Origin: Bacillota bacterium
GTDB taxonomy: Bacteria; Bacillota; Clostridia; Christensenellales; Aristaeellaceae
Assembly (NCBI GenBank): GCA_023392755.1
Contig: JAEWNM010000219.1
Location: 1-6,341 of the forward strand
Direction: 5' to 3'
Length of the DNA stretch: 6,341 bases
The notes under the pieces: generated by a model
Database searches by the model: none
What the model saw: only the letters and a program-made list of their open reading frames with translations
Told to the model about the DNA's origin: nothing
Program-made: the position numbers and the translations under genes
Shown: in pieces, positions 1 through 5,450 of the stretch
Position numbering within the stretch: position 1 is the first letter of the stretch
How the letters are laid out: every line of letters starts with the position of its first letter

Positions 1-1242
1 GTGGATCATTTGGCTCTTGTCGGGCGTGGGCACCACCGTGGGCGACTGAAAGGATTGCTTTTTGCCCGGCGTGAACCAGGCGGGGTCAAATAAGTGCAGG
101 CCGTACCCTTCCCGCACCTGGCCCCGCAGAAGCTGCTCAATGCGCGTGCGGCACATATCGGGGTTGGAATGGGGCACGCACATGGCATCCTGCGCCGTGT
201 CCCGGTAGCCAAGCCCCGTGCGGCCGCCCACCTCAATAAAGGAAGCGAAGCGGGAGAACATGACGTTGACCTCGCTTTGATACAGGTTCCACAGGTTCAG
301 GCTGGTGTTCATGCCGTCGTTGGGAGTTTTCACAATAAGCCGTGAAAGCTTATCCGCCCAGAAGGCGGCCAGCGCTTTGAAGGCCAAGTCCACCGCCGGG
401 AACGTGTATTTCTCCCTGGCCTTTTTAGCCTCCTTGCAATCGCCCTGGCCCAGAATGAACAATACACGCTTTTCCTCCCCCGGCATAAGGGTGATATGGG
501 TATGCAGCGTGCCGCAGTGGTTGCCCGTTTTCTCAAAGCTGCCGGACAGCTGACCCTTTTCCACGCCCAGGGGATTCGTTTCCGTGCGGTAGGGGCCGAT
601 AAAGGCATCCCGCAAACAATCAAAGCTTACGGGCTGGAAGCTGGCGGTGAAGTATTGATAGCTGTCCTCTTCATAGTGCAGCTCGTATTCCACAGCCCCT
701 TCCCGAAATCTGGAGCCCGCGGAATACAGGCTCATTTGAAAGTTTTGGTTATCCATGTCGATGTGGTGGAAGGAGAATTCCACATAGCCGAACACATCCA
801 GCGCGCGTTCCCGGCCGGAGGTGTTTTTTAGGGTCACATCCCACAAAACCACTTCGTCATCCCTGGGCACAAATATGGTTTGGCAGGCGGAAATGCCTTC
901 GTATTCACATAAATACCTGCTATAGCTCAGCCCATGGCGGCAGGTATACTTCGCCTGTGTAAGCGGGAGCCCTGTGGGCTGCCAGCTGACCGACCAGTAT
1001 TTCCCCGTTTCCGCGTCCCTCAAATAGACATAATGGCCGGGCCGGTCCATAGGCACGCCATTGGGCCGGAAGCGGGTGATGCGGTGGTACTGGGGCGAAT
1101 CCAGCCATACATAGCCTCCCGCCGTGTGGTTGAACACGCCGCCCAGCCGCTGGGTACCCACATAATTGGTCCAGGATACGGGCACGTCTACCCGGTCGAT
1201 CACATATTCCCCCGCGGCATTGTCAAAATAGCCATAGCGCAT
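1..1242 (-). CDS. chbP: GH94 phosphorylase, N,N'-diacetylchitobiose phosphorylase-like (3' end outside window)
   Basis: The minus strand is open from ATG at 1242 to base 1, exactly 414 codons, so the C-terminal half (family length about 800) is missing. Family enzymes cleave a beta-linked disaccharide with inorganic phosphate in the cytoplasm; for diacetylchitobiose the products are GlcNAc-1-phosphate and GlcNAc. The protein opens MRYGYFDNAAGEYVI, has TNYVGTQRLGGVFNHTAGGY at about residues 26-45 and RHGLSYSRYLCEY at about 107-119, the N-terminal beta-sandwich typical of GH94. The barrel entry carries GGRTGLGYRDTAQD at about 339-352, with Arg341 and Asp348 in the substrate/phosphate-site motif, then LRGQVREGYGLHLFDPAWF. 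As recalled, this segment matches the Vibrio chitobiose phosphorylase far better than clostridial cellobiose phosphorylases. The catalytic Asp (in a DWNDCLN-type motif) lies outside the window, so activity and exact substrate cannot be confirmed. The Shine-Dalgarno GGGGGAGG (1250-1257) sits 7 bases before ATG and fixes the start. Confidence 0.9.
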   Translation of the reverse strand, partial: MRYGYFDNAAGEYVIDRVDVPVSWTNYVGTQRLGGVFNHTAGGYVWLDSPQYHRITRFRPNGVPMDRPGHYVYLRDAETGKYWSVSWQPTGLPLTQAKYTCRHGLSYSRYLCEYEGISACQTIFVPRDDEVVLWDVTLKNTSGRERALDVFGYVEFSFHHIDMDNQNFQMSLYSAGSRFREGAVEYELHYEEDSYQYFTASFQPVSFDCLRDAFIGPYRTETNPLGVEKGQLSGSFEKTGNHCGTLHTHITLMPGEEKRVLFILGQGDCKEAKKAREKYTFPAVDLAFKALAAFWADKLSRLIVKTPNDGMNTSLNLWNLYQSEVNVMFSRFASFIEVGGRTGLGYRDTAQDAMCVPHSNPDMCRTRIEQLLRGQVREGYGLHLFDPAWFTPGKKQSFQSPTVVPTPDKSQMIH

Positions 1243-1274
1243 CAAAACGCCTCCCCCGCAGCTTTTCACAAAAC

Positions 1275-1301
1275 ATCTTACCATACACGGGCTTTTGACA
1301 A
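1275..1301 (-). promoter_or_regulatory. Candidate promoter of the GH94 phosphorylase gene
   Basis: Read on the minus strand: TTGTCA (1296-1301), a 15-bp spacer, then TAAGAT (1275-1280) preceded by TGG, which makes an extended -10 (TGnTAAGAT). The short spacer is compensated by the TGn element. The predicted start point would be near 1268, leaving a leader of about 26 bases that contains the Shine-Dalgarno. An 8-bp palindrome CATGCATG (1302-1309) abuts the -35 and could be an operator half, but this is weak. It lies downstream of the terminator of the preceding gene, consistent with independent transcription of the phosphorylase. Confidence 0.5.
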
Positions 1302-1378
1302 CATGCATGCTCATGGCGTTTGTTGTCTCTCATTGCCGTAAAAGGAAAGCATATACCGCCGCAAAGCTGCCCGCGGCC

Positions 1379-1412
1379 AAAAAAATGCCGCGCAGCTCCA
1401 TTTGCGCAGCAT
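1379..1412 (-). terminator. Intrinsic terminator of the EAL-HDOD gene
   Basis: On the minus strand, ATGCTGCGCA (1403-1412) pairs with TGCGCGGCAT (1385-1394) over 10 bp with one G-U pair and an 8-base loop, followed directly by a run of T (complement of A1379-1384). It begins 27 bases after the stop codon at 1440, the expected place for the terminator of that gene. Confidence 0.88.
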
Positions 1413-1439
1413 TTGTCCATCATAGCGGATATATTGCTG

Positions 1440-2645
1440 TCAAAAATCCAGCCTGACCACCCATTGCACAGCCTCGATATATATGGCCATCAGCCGTTCA
1501 TGGGCCAGCCCCGGGGCAAGCGTATCGGAATCCACCGCATCCCACAGGCCCGTTTCGTAATGGAGCACAAGGTCCATCGCCTTGCGCATATCGTTTTCCT
1601 TGCCCAGCAAGGCGTGCTTTACGTCAGCGGCAATGGGAAGCTCCTTCACAGCCTCCGCCATGGTGCAGCCCAACAGCACATGGATGGAGGAAAACAAGCC
1701 GGCCAGAAAATAATCGTAGTGCTTTCGCCCCCCGCCGGCTTCAACGGCCAGCAGCTCCATGAATTTGGCGCGTATGAGGCATGTCCTGATCATCTCCCGG
1801 TTCTCCGTGCTCTGAAAGTTTTTCAGCAGCATGAGATAGGACCATTTCTTGATTTCGATGATGCCAAGGCGGATCAGCGCCTGCTTGACGGAATACACGT
1901 CGCCCCTGGTACCAAAGAAAACCGACCCTGCAAACCGCAGCAGCTTGTAGGAAAGGCTCACGTCCGTTTCAATAATCTCCGTCAGCGTCTGATAGTCCGG
2001 CTCCTTCCTGTTCAGCTCCGCCATCATGCGGACCGGGACCGCGGGTATGCCCGGTATATCCTTTTTTCTTTCAATCACCGGCTTGCTGAAGAAATAGCCC
2101 TGAAAGAAGTCATACCCCATGGCGGCGGCTTTTTGGTATTCCTCTCTCGTTTCCACCTTCTCCGCCAGAAACCTGACACGGCCCTTCTGCTTGCGTATGA
2201 AGCGGCGCTGCCTCTCCACATCCACAACGGAAAATTCAACCTTGATGATATCGGCGTACTCCACCAAAGGCATGCTGGATTCCTGGAAGGAAAAGTCATC
2301 CAAGGCGATCATATACCCTTGCGCCTTCAGCTTTTGGCACACCTGCAGCACCTGTTCCGACGCCCGCACCCTTTCCAGTATCTCCACGACAATGGCGTCT
2401 TTGGGTAGCAGCAGGGGAATCTCCCTGACCAGCATATCTTCCGAGAAGTTGATAAACGCTCTTGTCCCTTCCGTCAGGTCTTGCAGCCTCATCACCAAAA
2501 ACGCGTTGTTGATCAAATCCGCCGTCGCCTGATTATCATCGGTACCTTCGTAGAAATTGTTCATGCTCCGGCGATACAGCAGCTCATAGCCGAAAATACC
2601 CATTTTCCTGTCAAATATGGGTTGCCGTGCTACATAAGATTCCAC
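1440..2645 (-). CDS. EAL-HDOD signalling protein (YuxH-like)
   Basis: A 401-residue cytoplasmic protein with an N-terminal EAL-type domain (about 1-195) followed by an HDOD domain (about 200-390). The opening VARQPIFDRK is typical of the YuxH group. EAL phosphodiesterases hydrolyse c-di-GMP; HDOD domains are usually non-catalytic protein-interaction modules. Visible active-site positions are Glu21 (EAL reads ELL), Asn66 in FINFS, Glu88/Glu91 in VVEILE, Asp116-Asp117 in ALDDFS, Lys135 (KID reads KVE), Glu162 in AEKVE and Gln182 in FFQGYFFSKP. Nearly all metal and catalytic ligands are therefore kept although the signature motifs are altered, so it may be a weak enzyme or a c-di-GMP sensor. The HDOD part shows DVSLSYKLLRF (228-238) and ALIRLGIIEIKKW (256-268). 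I chose GTG at 2645 over an ATG at 2678: AAGGAAG (2654-2660) lies 8 bases before the GTG, the family N-terminus begins there, and the ATG has no ribosome site. Terminated at 1379-1412; divergent from deoC. Confidence 0.88.
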   Translation of the reverse strand: MESYVARQPIFDRKMGIFGYELLYRRSMNNFYEGTDDNQATADLINNAFLVMRLQDLTEGTRAFINFSEDMLVREIPLLLPKDAIVVEILERVRASEQVLQVCQKLKAQGYMIALDDFSFQESSMPLVEYADIIKVEFSVVDVERQRRFIRKQKGRVRFLAEKVETREEYQKAAAMGYDFFQGYFFSKPVIERKKDIPGIPAVPVRMMAELNRKEPDYQTLTEIIETDVSLSYKLLRFAGSVFFGTRGDVYSVKQALIRLGIIEIKKWSYLMLLKNFQSTENREMIRTCLIRAKFMELLAVEAGGGRKHYDYFLAGLFSSIHVLLGCTMAEAVKELPIAADVKHALLGKENDMRKAMDLVLHYETGLWDAVDSDTLAPGLAHERLMAIYIEAVQWVVRLDF

Positions 2646-2737
2646 AGCGGTTTCTTCCTTCTTCCTGTGAAGACACACATATTAAGCATAAGTTGGCGCC
2701 GATTTTAGGGTCCATATGAAGGATAGCATAGCAATTC

Positions 2738-2749
2738 TAGATTTATCTA
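2738..2749. promoter_or_regulatory. Palindrome at the EAL-HDOD start point (candidate operator)
   Basis: TAGAT-TT-ATCTA (2738-2749) is a perfect palindrome with a two-base centre. It lies directly beside the TATAAT box and covers the predicted transcription start of the EAL-HDOD gene near 2743, a classic position for a repressor site. It is AT-rich and short, so chance is possible. Confidence 0.35.
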
Positions 2750-2778
2750 ATTATAGAAGAATTTGTGGGAAAGCGCAA
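2750..2778 (-). promoter_or_regulatory. Sigma-A-like promoter of the EAL-HDOD gene
   Basis: On the minus strand a perfect TATAAT (2750-2755) is preceded at the ideal 17-bp spacing by TTGCGC (2773-2778), which keeps the TTG of the -35 consensus. The predicted start near 2743 gives a leader of about 98 bases to the GTG at 2645. The leader shows no recognisable riboswitch. The -35 box is also the left arm of the GCGCAA/TTGCGC inverted repeat. Confidence 0.65.
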
Positions 2779-2873
2779 TATCTCCCGGTAAAAACGAACG
2801 GGCTGGCCAAATGCAAGCTGTCTGACCGATTATCTTGCGCCGCGGCAGGGGATGGAAAGCCGGGCGGCGAATG

Positions 2874-2928
2874 GATAACAATCAATGCATCCGTCATACT
2901 ATATGGACACCTTTGTGCAGTTGTTATC
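2874..2928. repeat. 8-bp inverted repeat GATAACAA / TTGTTATC spanning the deoC promoter (candidate operator pair)
   Basis: GATAACAA (2874-2881) and TTGTTATC (2921-2928) are exact reverse complements with centres 47 bp apart. The right arm coincides with the -35 hexamer of the deoC promoter (TTGTTA, 2921-2926). An upstream copy plus one on the -35 is the arrangement expected for a repressor binding two sites or looping. The arms resemble half of the lac operator by chance or because of a LacI-type regulator; no regulator gene is in the window. Confidence 0.4.
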
Positions 2929-2949
2929 ATGGTTTGTATGGAATATACA
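2921..2949 (+). promoter_or_regulatory. Sigma-A-like promoter of deoC
   Basis: TTGTTA (2921-2926), a 17-bp spacer, then TATACA (2944-2949). The start point would be near 2956, leaving a leader of only about 19 bases that consists mostly of the Shine-Dalgarno AAGGAGG (2960-2966). The -10 lies inside the palindrome TGTAT-GGAAT-ATACA (2935-2949), a second possible operator. Confidence 0.65.
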
Positions 2950-2974
2950 CATTTTTGTGAAGGAGGCTTTTTAC

Positions 2975-3706
2975 ATGACCATCACCGCCAAGGATATCGC
3001 CAAGATGCTGGATCACAGCACGCTCCAGCCCTTTTTAACGGAGGAGGATATCATACGCGGCTGCAAAACGGCACTGAAATACGCTACGGCTTCCGTCTGC
3101 GCCCGCCCCGGCGACATGCCCCTGGTGGTTAAGCTGCTAAAGGGCAGCGATGTAAAGCCCTGCACAGTGATAGGCTTTCCCCACGGTGCACACAAAACGG
3201 AAACGAAGGTGTTCGAGGCCCGCCAGGCCCTGGCAGACGGCTGCACGGAACTGGATATGGTCATCCACATCGGCAAGCTTTTGTCTGGGGATGACGACTA
3301 TGTATTGAGCGATATCGCCCAGGTGGTGAACGAAGCCCACGGGCAGGGGGGCATCGTGAAGGTGATTTTGGAAACCTGCTACTTGAACGAGGAGCAAAAG
3401 GTGCGGGCCTGCCGCCTGTGCAAAGAAGCCGGGGCCGACTTTGTCAAGACAAGCACGGGCTACGGCACCAAGGGCTGCACCATTGAGGACTTGAAGCTTA
3501 TGCGAAAAAGTGTGCCGGATACCATGCGCGTAAAAGGCTCCGGCGGCATAAGAGATTTGGATACGGTACTGGCCGCCAGGGCCGTCGGCGCTTCCCGCTG
3601 CGGTGTCAGCGCCACCGAAGCCATTATGGAGGAAGCGATACGCCGGGAAAAGGAGGGTACGCTCAAGGAAGCGGATGCGCTTAAAGAAATGGAAGGCGGA
3701 TATTAA
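2975..3706 (+). CDS. deoC: Deoxyribose-phosphate aldolase (DERA)
   Basis: A 243-residue class I aldolase that splits 2-deoxyribose-5-phosphate into glyceraldehyde-3-phosphate and acetaldehyde, the last step of deoxynucleoside catabolism in the cytoplasm. Family motifs in order: LDHSTLQP (12-19), SVCARP (40-45), TVIGFPHGAHKTETKVFEA (64-82), ELDMVIHIG (92-100), KVILET (129-134), AGADFVKTSTGYGTKG (152-167) and VKGSGGIRDLD (186-196). Lys158 is the expected Schiff-base lysine; Lys187 and Asp94 are the other catalytic residues. The usual KAAGG or KASGG reads KGSGG, and a charged C-terminal tail makes it about 20 residues longer than the common 220-residue form, so it belongs to a divergent subgroup and substrate preference could be shifted. 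AAGGAGG (2960-2966) lies 8 bases before ATG 2975, which rules out the longer frame from 2885. It stands alone: no phosphopentomutase, nucleoside phosphorylase or deaminase gene is next to it. No terminator follows closely. Confidence 0.92.
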   Translation: MTITAKDIAKMLDHSTLQPFLTEEDIIRGCKTALKYATASVCARPGDMPLVVKLLKGSDVKPCTVIGFPHGAHKTETKVFEARQALADGCTELDMVIHIGKLLSGDDDYVLSDIAQVVNEAHGQGGIVKVILETCYLNEEQKVRACRLCKEAGADFVKTSTGYGTKGCTIEDLKLMRKSVPDTMRVKGSGGIRDLDTVLAARAVGASRCGVSATEAIMEEAIRREKEGTLKEADALKEMEGGY

Positions 3707-3792
3707 AAGGTTGCATAAAGGCTGTAATGTTGGTTGCATAATTGCATTACTGTTCAAGAAGATGGCCCCCAAAGGTTTCCAAAGGCTCCGAA

Positions 3793-3944
3793 ACATCGCC
3801 CCTGCCAGTGGCAGAATAGGGCGATGTGGAGGAGGCAAGCGAAAAGGAGCAGTGCAAGCGGTAGAGTCGCAATGCGACTATTGAGCTGGCCGGACCGACC
3901 GGAAAGCCTTCTGGTCGCGTCCGAAGACGCGATATCCTTCTTCC
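3793..3944 (+). ncRNA. Candidate structured RNA downstream of deoC (unassigned)
   Basis: By eye this 152-base stretch folds into a compact multibranch structure. ACATCGCCC (3793-3801) pairs with GGGCGATGT (3819-3827) over 9 bp, topped by CTGC (3802-3805)/GCAG (3811-3814). Immediately next, GGAGGAGG (3828-3835) pairs with CTTCTTCC (3937-3944) through 8 pairs including two G-U, closing a multiloop. Inside are three adjacent hairpins: CGGTAG/CTATTG with UCGC/GCGA above it (3859-3883), GACCGGAA/TTCTGGTC with an AGCC loop (3897-3916), and GCGTC/GACGC with a CGAA loop (3917-3930). G-U pairs make the plus strand the more likely sense. I do not recognise it as 6S, tmRNA, RNase P, SRP RNA, T-box or any riboswitch I can recall. 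No good promoter was found; it may be part of the deoC transcript. Strand and boundaries are inferred. Confidence 0.4.
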
Positions 3945-4110
3945 TGAATAATACCATACAAAAATGCAGCCTTAGCACGGAAGCCCCTATTCCTTTTATA
4001 AAACAGCATGTTCACTTATGTAAAAACCGCATACATGCTGGAAACTTCGTCGATTGTTCACATTCTTTCCATGTTTTCTTCATAAAGCCAGGTTATCCTA
4101 TACACAAGAC

Positions 4111-4317
4111 GGTGGCCGGGCAACCGGCGAGCCGATAATATATACGCAGGATCCGGCGTAATTAAGGTTAACATACCAAATGCCCCGCCTGCAAAGGAAG
4201 ATGCCCCTTAAGAGGGAAGGATGCATCCCGCTTTTGCAGGCGGAGGCGACAACAGAAATCGGGCATTGCATGCTGAAACATAACGAAAACCTGCGCTTGC
4301 TGTCAGCGCAGGTTTTT
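4111..4317 (+). ncRNA. Candidate small structured RNA ending in an intrinsic terminator (unassigned)
   Basis: Successive stems on the plus strand: GCCGG-GCAA-CCGGC (4115-4128) with a GNRA tetraloop; TACGC (4143-4147)/GCGTA (4156-4160); then a long nested hairpin in which AATGCC (4179-4184) pairs with GGCATT (4262-4267), CCGCCTGCAAA (4185-4195) with TTTGCAGGCGG (4233-4243), GATGC (4200-4204) with GCATC (4223-4227), and CCCT (4205-4208) with AGGG (4213-4216). An unpaired stretch of about 18 bases (4244-4261) is left on one side only. The run ends in the terminator at 4286-4317. A weak promoter, TATACA (4099-4104) with a poor -35, would start transcription near 4111, giving an RNA of about 207 bases. 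No plus-strand gene follows, so it is not a leader for anything in the window. The lopsided bulge does not match 6S RNA. On the minus strand the same sequence lies beyond the anti-sigma terminator. Confidence 0.4.
4286..4317. terminator. Bidirectional intrinsic terminator
   Basis: AAAACCTGCGCT (4286-4297) pairs perfectly with AGCGCAGGTTTT (4305-4316) around a 7-base loop. On the plus strand it ends in TTTTTATT; on the minus strand in TTTTCGTT. It starts 29 bases beyond the anti-sigma stop codon, so it ends the sigma operon, and it also stops anything read rightward from deoC or from the RNA candidate before it. Confidence 0.88.
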
Positions 4318-4346
4318 ATTGTCATGGCACCGTTCCATTTTCACGG

Positions 4347-5450
4347 TCATTCTGCAGGCAGCTCCATGGTCCCGTAGACTTCCTTTGTATCCTGATTGTA
4401 TCCCTGCAGACAGATGCTGTACGGCATATTTTGCAAAAGCAGGGACCCGGTCTGCACAAAATGCACATCGTCCTTTGATTCCAGGCCGCCGGTCAGAGAC
4501 AGCCCGCCGGGTATTTCCACGCCGTCCTCCCCGAGGAAACGGAACCAAAGGGTGTTTTCATAAGCGGGAACCGATCCATCCACTTTGGTAAAGTAAATTT
4601 CATAATGCAGGGTAAGGGGTGTCAAGGTCAATTGCACTCTGTCAATGGAGGCACCGGCGTTTTGTACCTTGATTTGATTCCCCGTCACCGTCTTTTGCGT
4701 AATGGGAGGCGTAACGGCAAGATCGAACGCAAAGGTTTCTTTGGTCTGCGTATCAGCCAGATATTCGCCTTCCTCTGTCAACTCCTGTTCGGTCATGATA
4801 AGGCTGACAGGCAGTTTTGATGCGTCTGTTACCATGGTTCCGCCCACTACAAACGAGACTCCGCCGTCCGGAAGCTGGATGAAGTCAGCCAAATCGTTGC
4901 TTATATCACCTGATTGATACCACAGATTCACAGCCACCAACTTCTTGCCCTCTTCCTTCGCAAGCTGAAGAAAGGTACGGTTCTTATCTTCCGGTTTGCT
5001 CACCACACCAGGGCGCCCGGTCCACATGGCAACGGAATCATCAGGCATGGCATCCATGGGCAGCAGAAGCAGCTTTTGACCCGGTTTTGGCTTGATGACG
5101 GCAGTAAGATACATATACTTTCCGTCAGCGATGGCCTCCGTCAAATCGACCGTTAGCTTCTCTGTTTCATAGGATCTTGCGATATTGTTTCCCTCAATCG
5201 CTTTTTGCAGCTCATCCCCCGGCGTGCGGCCGTACATTCCGCTGAAAAAATTGAAAAGCCTCCATTCCGTACTGGCCGCGTACACCACCCCAGCCATCAA
5301 AATCAAAACGATCCCCGCAATCAAAACAAGTCTCAGACTGAACTTTTTCACTTTCCTCTCCTCCTCCATGTGGGTAAGCGTGTAGGCGACGCGGTTTTTA
5401 AACGATTCCGGCGCTTTGCCAAAGGCATTTTTGTACTCCTGACCGTTCAT
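4347..5450 (-). CDS. Putative anti-sigma factor, single-pass membrane protein
   Basis: A 367-residue protein with a short charged cytoplasmic head (1-37, containing AFGKAPESFKNRVAYTL), one transmembrane helix (about 38-59, LRLVLIAGIVLILMAGVVYAA) and a roughly 305-residue outer domain that looks beta-rich. No HxxxCxxC zinc anti-sigma motif is present. Proteins of this build are regularly encoded right after ECF sigma genes in Clostridia and resemble the DUF4179 type of extracellular sensor; the assignment rests mainly on architecture and context. The inferred role is to hold the sigma factor at the membrane until a surface signal is sensed. ATG 5450 is preferred to GTG 5459 because GGGAGG (5461-5466) is 10 bases upstream of the ATG but only one base from the GTG. 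The start overlaps the sigma stop as ATGA, implying translational coupling and fixed stoichiometry. Terminated at 4286-4317. Confidence 0.75.
   Translation of the reverse strand: MNGQEYKNAFGKAPESFKNRVAYTLTHMEEERKVKKFSLRLVLIAGIVLILMAGVVYAASTEWRLFNFFSGMYGRTPGDELQKAIEGNNIARSYETEKLTVDLTEAIADGKYMYLTAVIKPKPGQKLLLLPMDAMPDDSVAMWTGRPGVVSKPEDKNRTFLQLAKEEGKKLVAVNLWYQSGDISNDLADFIQLPDGGVSFVVGGTMVTDASKLPVSLIMTEQELTEEGEYLADTQTKETFAFDLAVTPPITQKTVTGNQIKVQNAGASIDRVQLTLTPLTLHYEIYFTKVDGSVPAYENTLWFRFLGEDGVEIPGGLSLTGGLESKDDVHFVQTGSLLLQNMPYSICLQGYNQDTKEVYGTMELPAE

Larger units (their letters stand above)
2646..2974. other. Divergent intergenic control region between the EAL-HDOD gene and deoC
   Basis: 329 bases without a gene. 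It holds a minus-strand promoter (2750-2778), a plus-strand promoter (2921-2949), and several inverted repeats. GCGCAA (2773-2778) is mirrored by TTGCGC (2835-2840), enclosing CCCG (2784-2787)/CGGG (2799-2802). Further right, GCCGC (2839-2843) pairs with GCGGC (2864-2868) around an inner GGC/GCC. These stems lie between the two divergent start points and so are not in either predicted leader; they would act, if at all, as DNA sites. I checked for c-di-GMP, cobalamin, FMN, TPP and purine riboswitch signatures and found none. An open frame from 2716 reads into deoC in a different frame, has no ribosome site and is not called. Confidence 0.6.
3707..4346. other. 640-base gap between convergent genes, rich in inverted repeats
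   Basis: No convincing gene lies here: open frames up to 134 codons on the plus strand (3734-4138) have no ribosome site and no recognisable protein character. The first part has a 10-base direct repeat GGTTGCATAA (3709-3718 and 3732-3741) and a GTAATG (3724-3729)/CATTAC (3745-3750) stem without a T-tract, so it is not a clear deoC terminator. Next come two dense stem clusters (3793-3944 and 4111-4317) separated by AT-rich sequence holding a CAGCATG (4004-4010)/CATGCTG (4034-4040) inverted repeat. The first transcription stop seen after deoC is at 4286-4317, so the deoC message may run through the whole gap as an unusually long 3' untranslated region. Confidence 0.6.

Noticed and set aside
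1223..1423. A 66-codon minus-strand frame between the EAL-HDOD gene and the phosphorylase
   Set aside because: It starts inside the terminator of the preceding gene and overlaps the phosphorylase start and its ribosome site.
1320..2408. A 362-codon plus-strand open frame
   Set aside because: It lies antisense to the EAL-HDOD gene, has a His/Pro/Gln-rich composition typical of a shadow frame, no ribosome site and no recognisable domain.
2873..2883. A lac operator-like GGATAACAATC as evidence of a LacI-regulated lac system
   Set aside because: Only one half-site matches, and no lac-type gene or LacI gene is present; reported instead as an inverted-repeat arm.
2700..2974. A c-di-GMP or other known riboswitch upstream of deoC or of the EAL-HDOD gene
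   Set aside because: Looked for the c-di-GMP-I and -II, cobalamin, TPP, FMN and purine core sequences on both strands; none is present.
3137..3838. A 233-codon minus-strand open frame opposite deoC
   Set aside because: deoC has clear motifs through this span; the opposite frame is compositionally odd and unrecognisable.
3878..3935. A hammerhead ribozyme suggested by the CGAA next to GTC-containing sequence
   Set aside because: The CUGAUGA core is absent and the CGAA is the loop of a perfect 5-6 bp hairpin.
3734..4138. A 134-codon plus-strand open frame in the deoC-to-anti-sigma gap
   Set aside because: No ribosome site, no protein-like hydrophobic pattern or motif, and it runs across the stem clusters that better explain the sequence.
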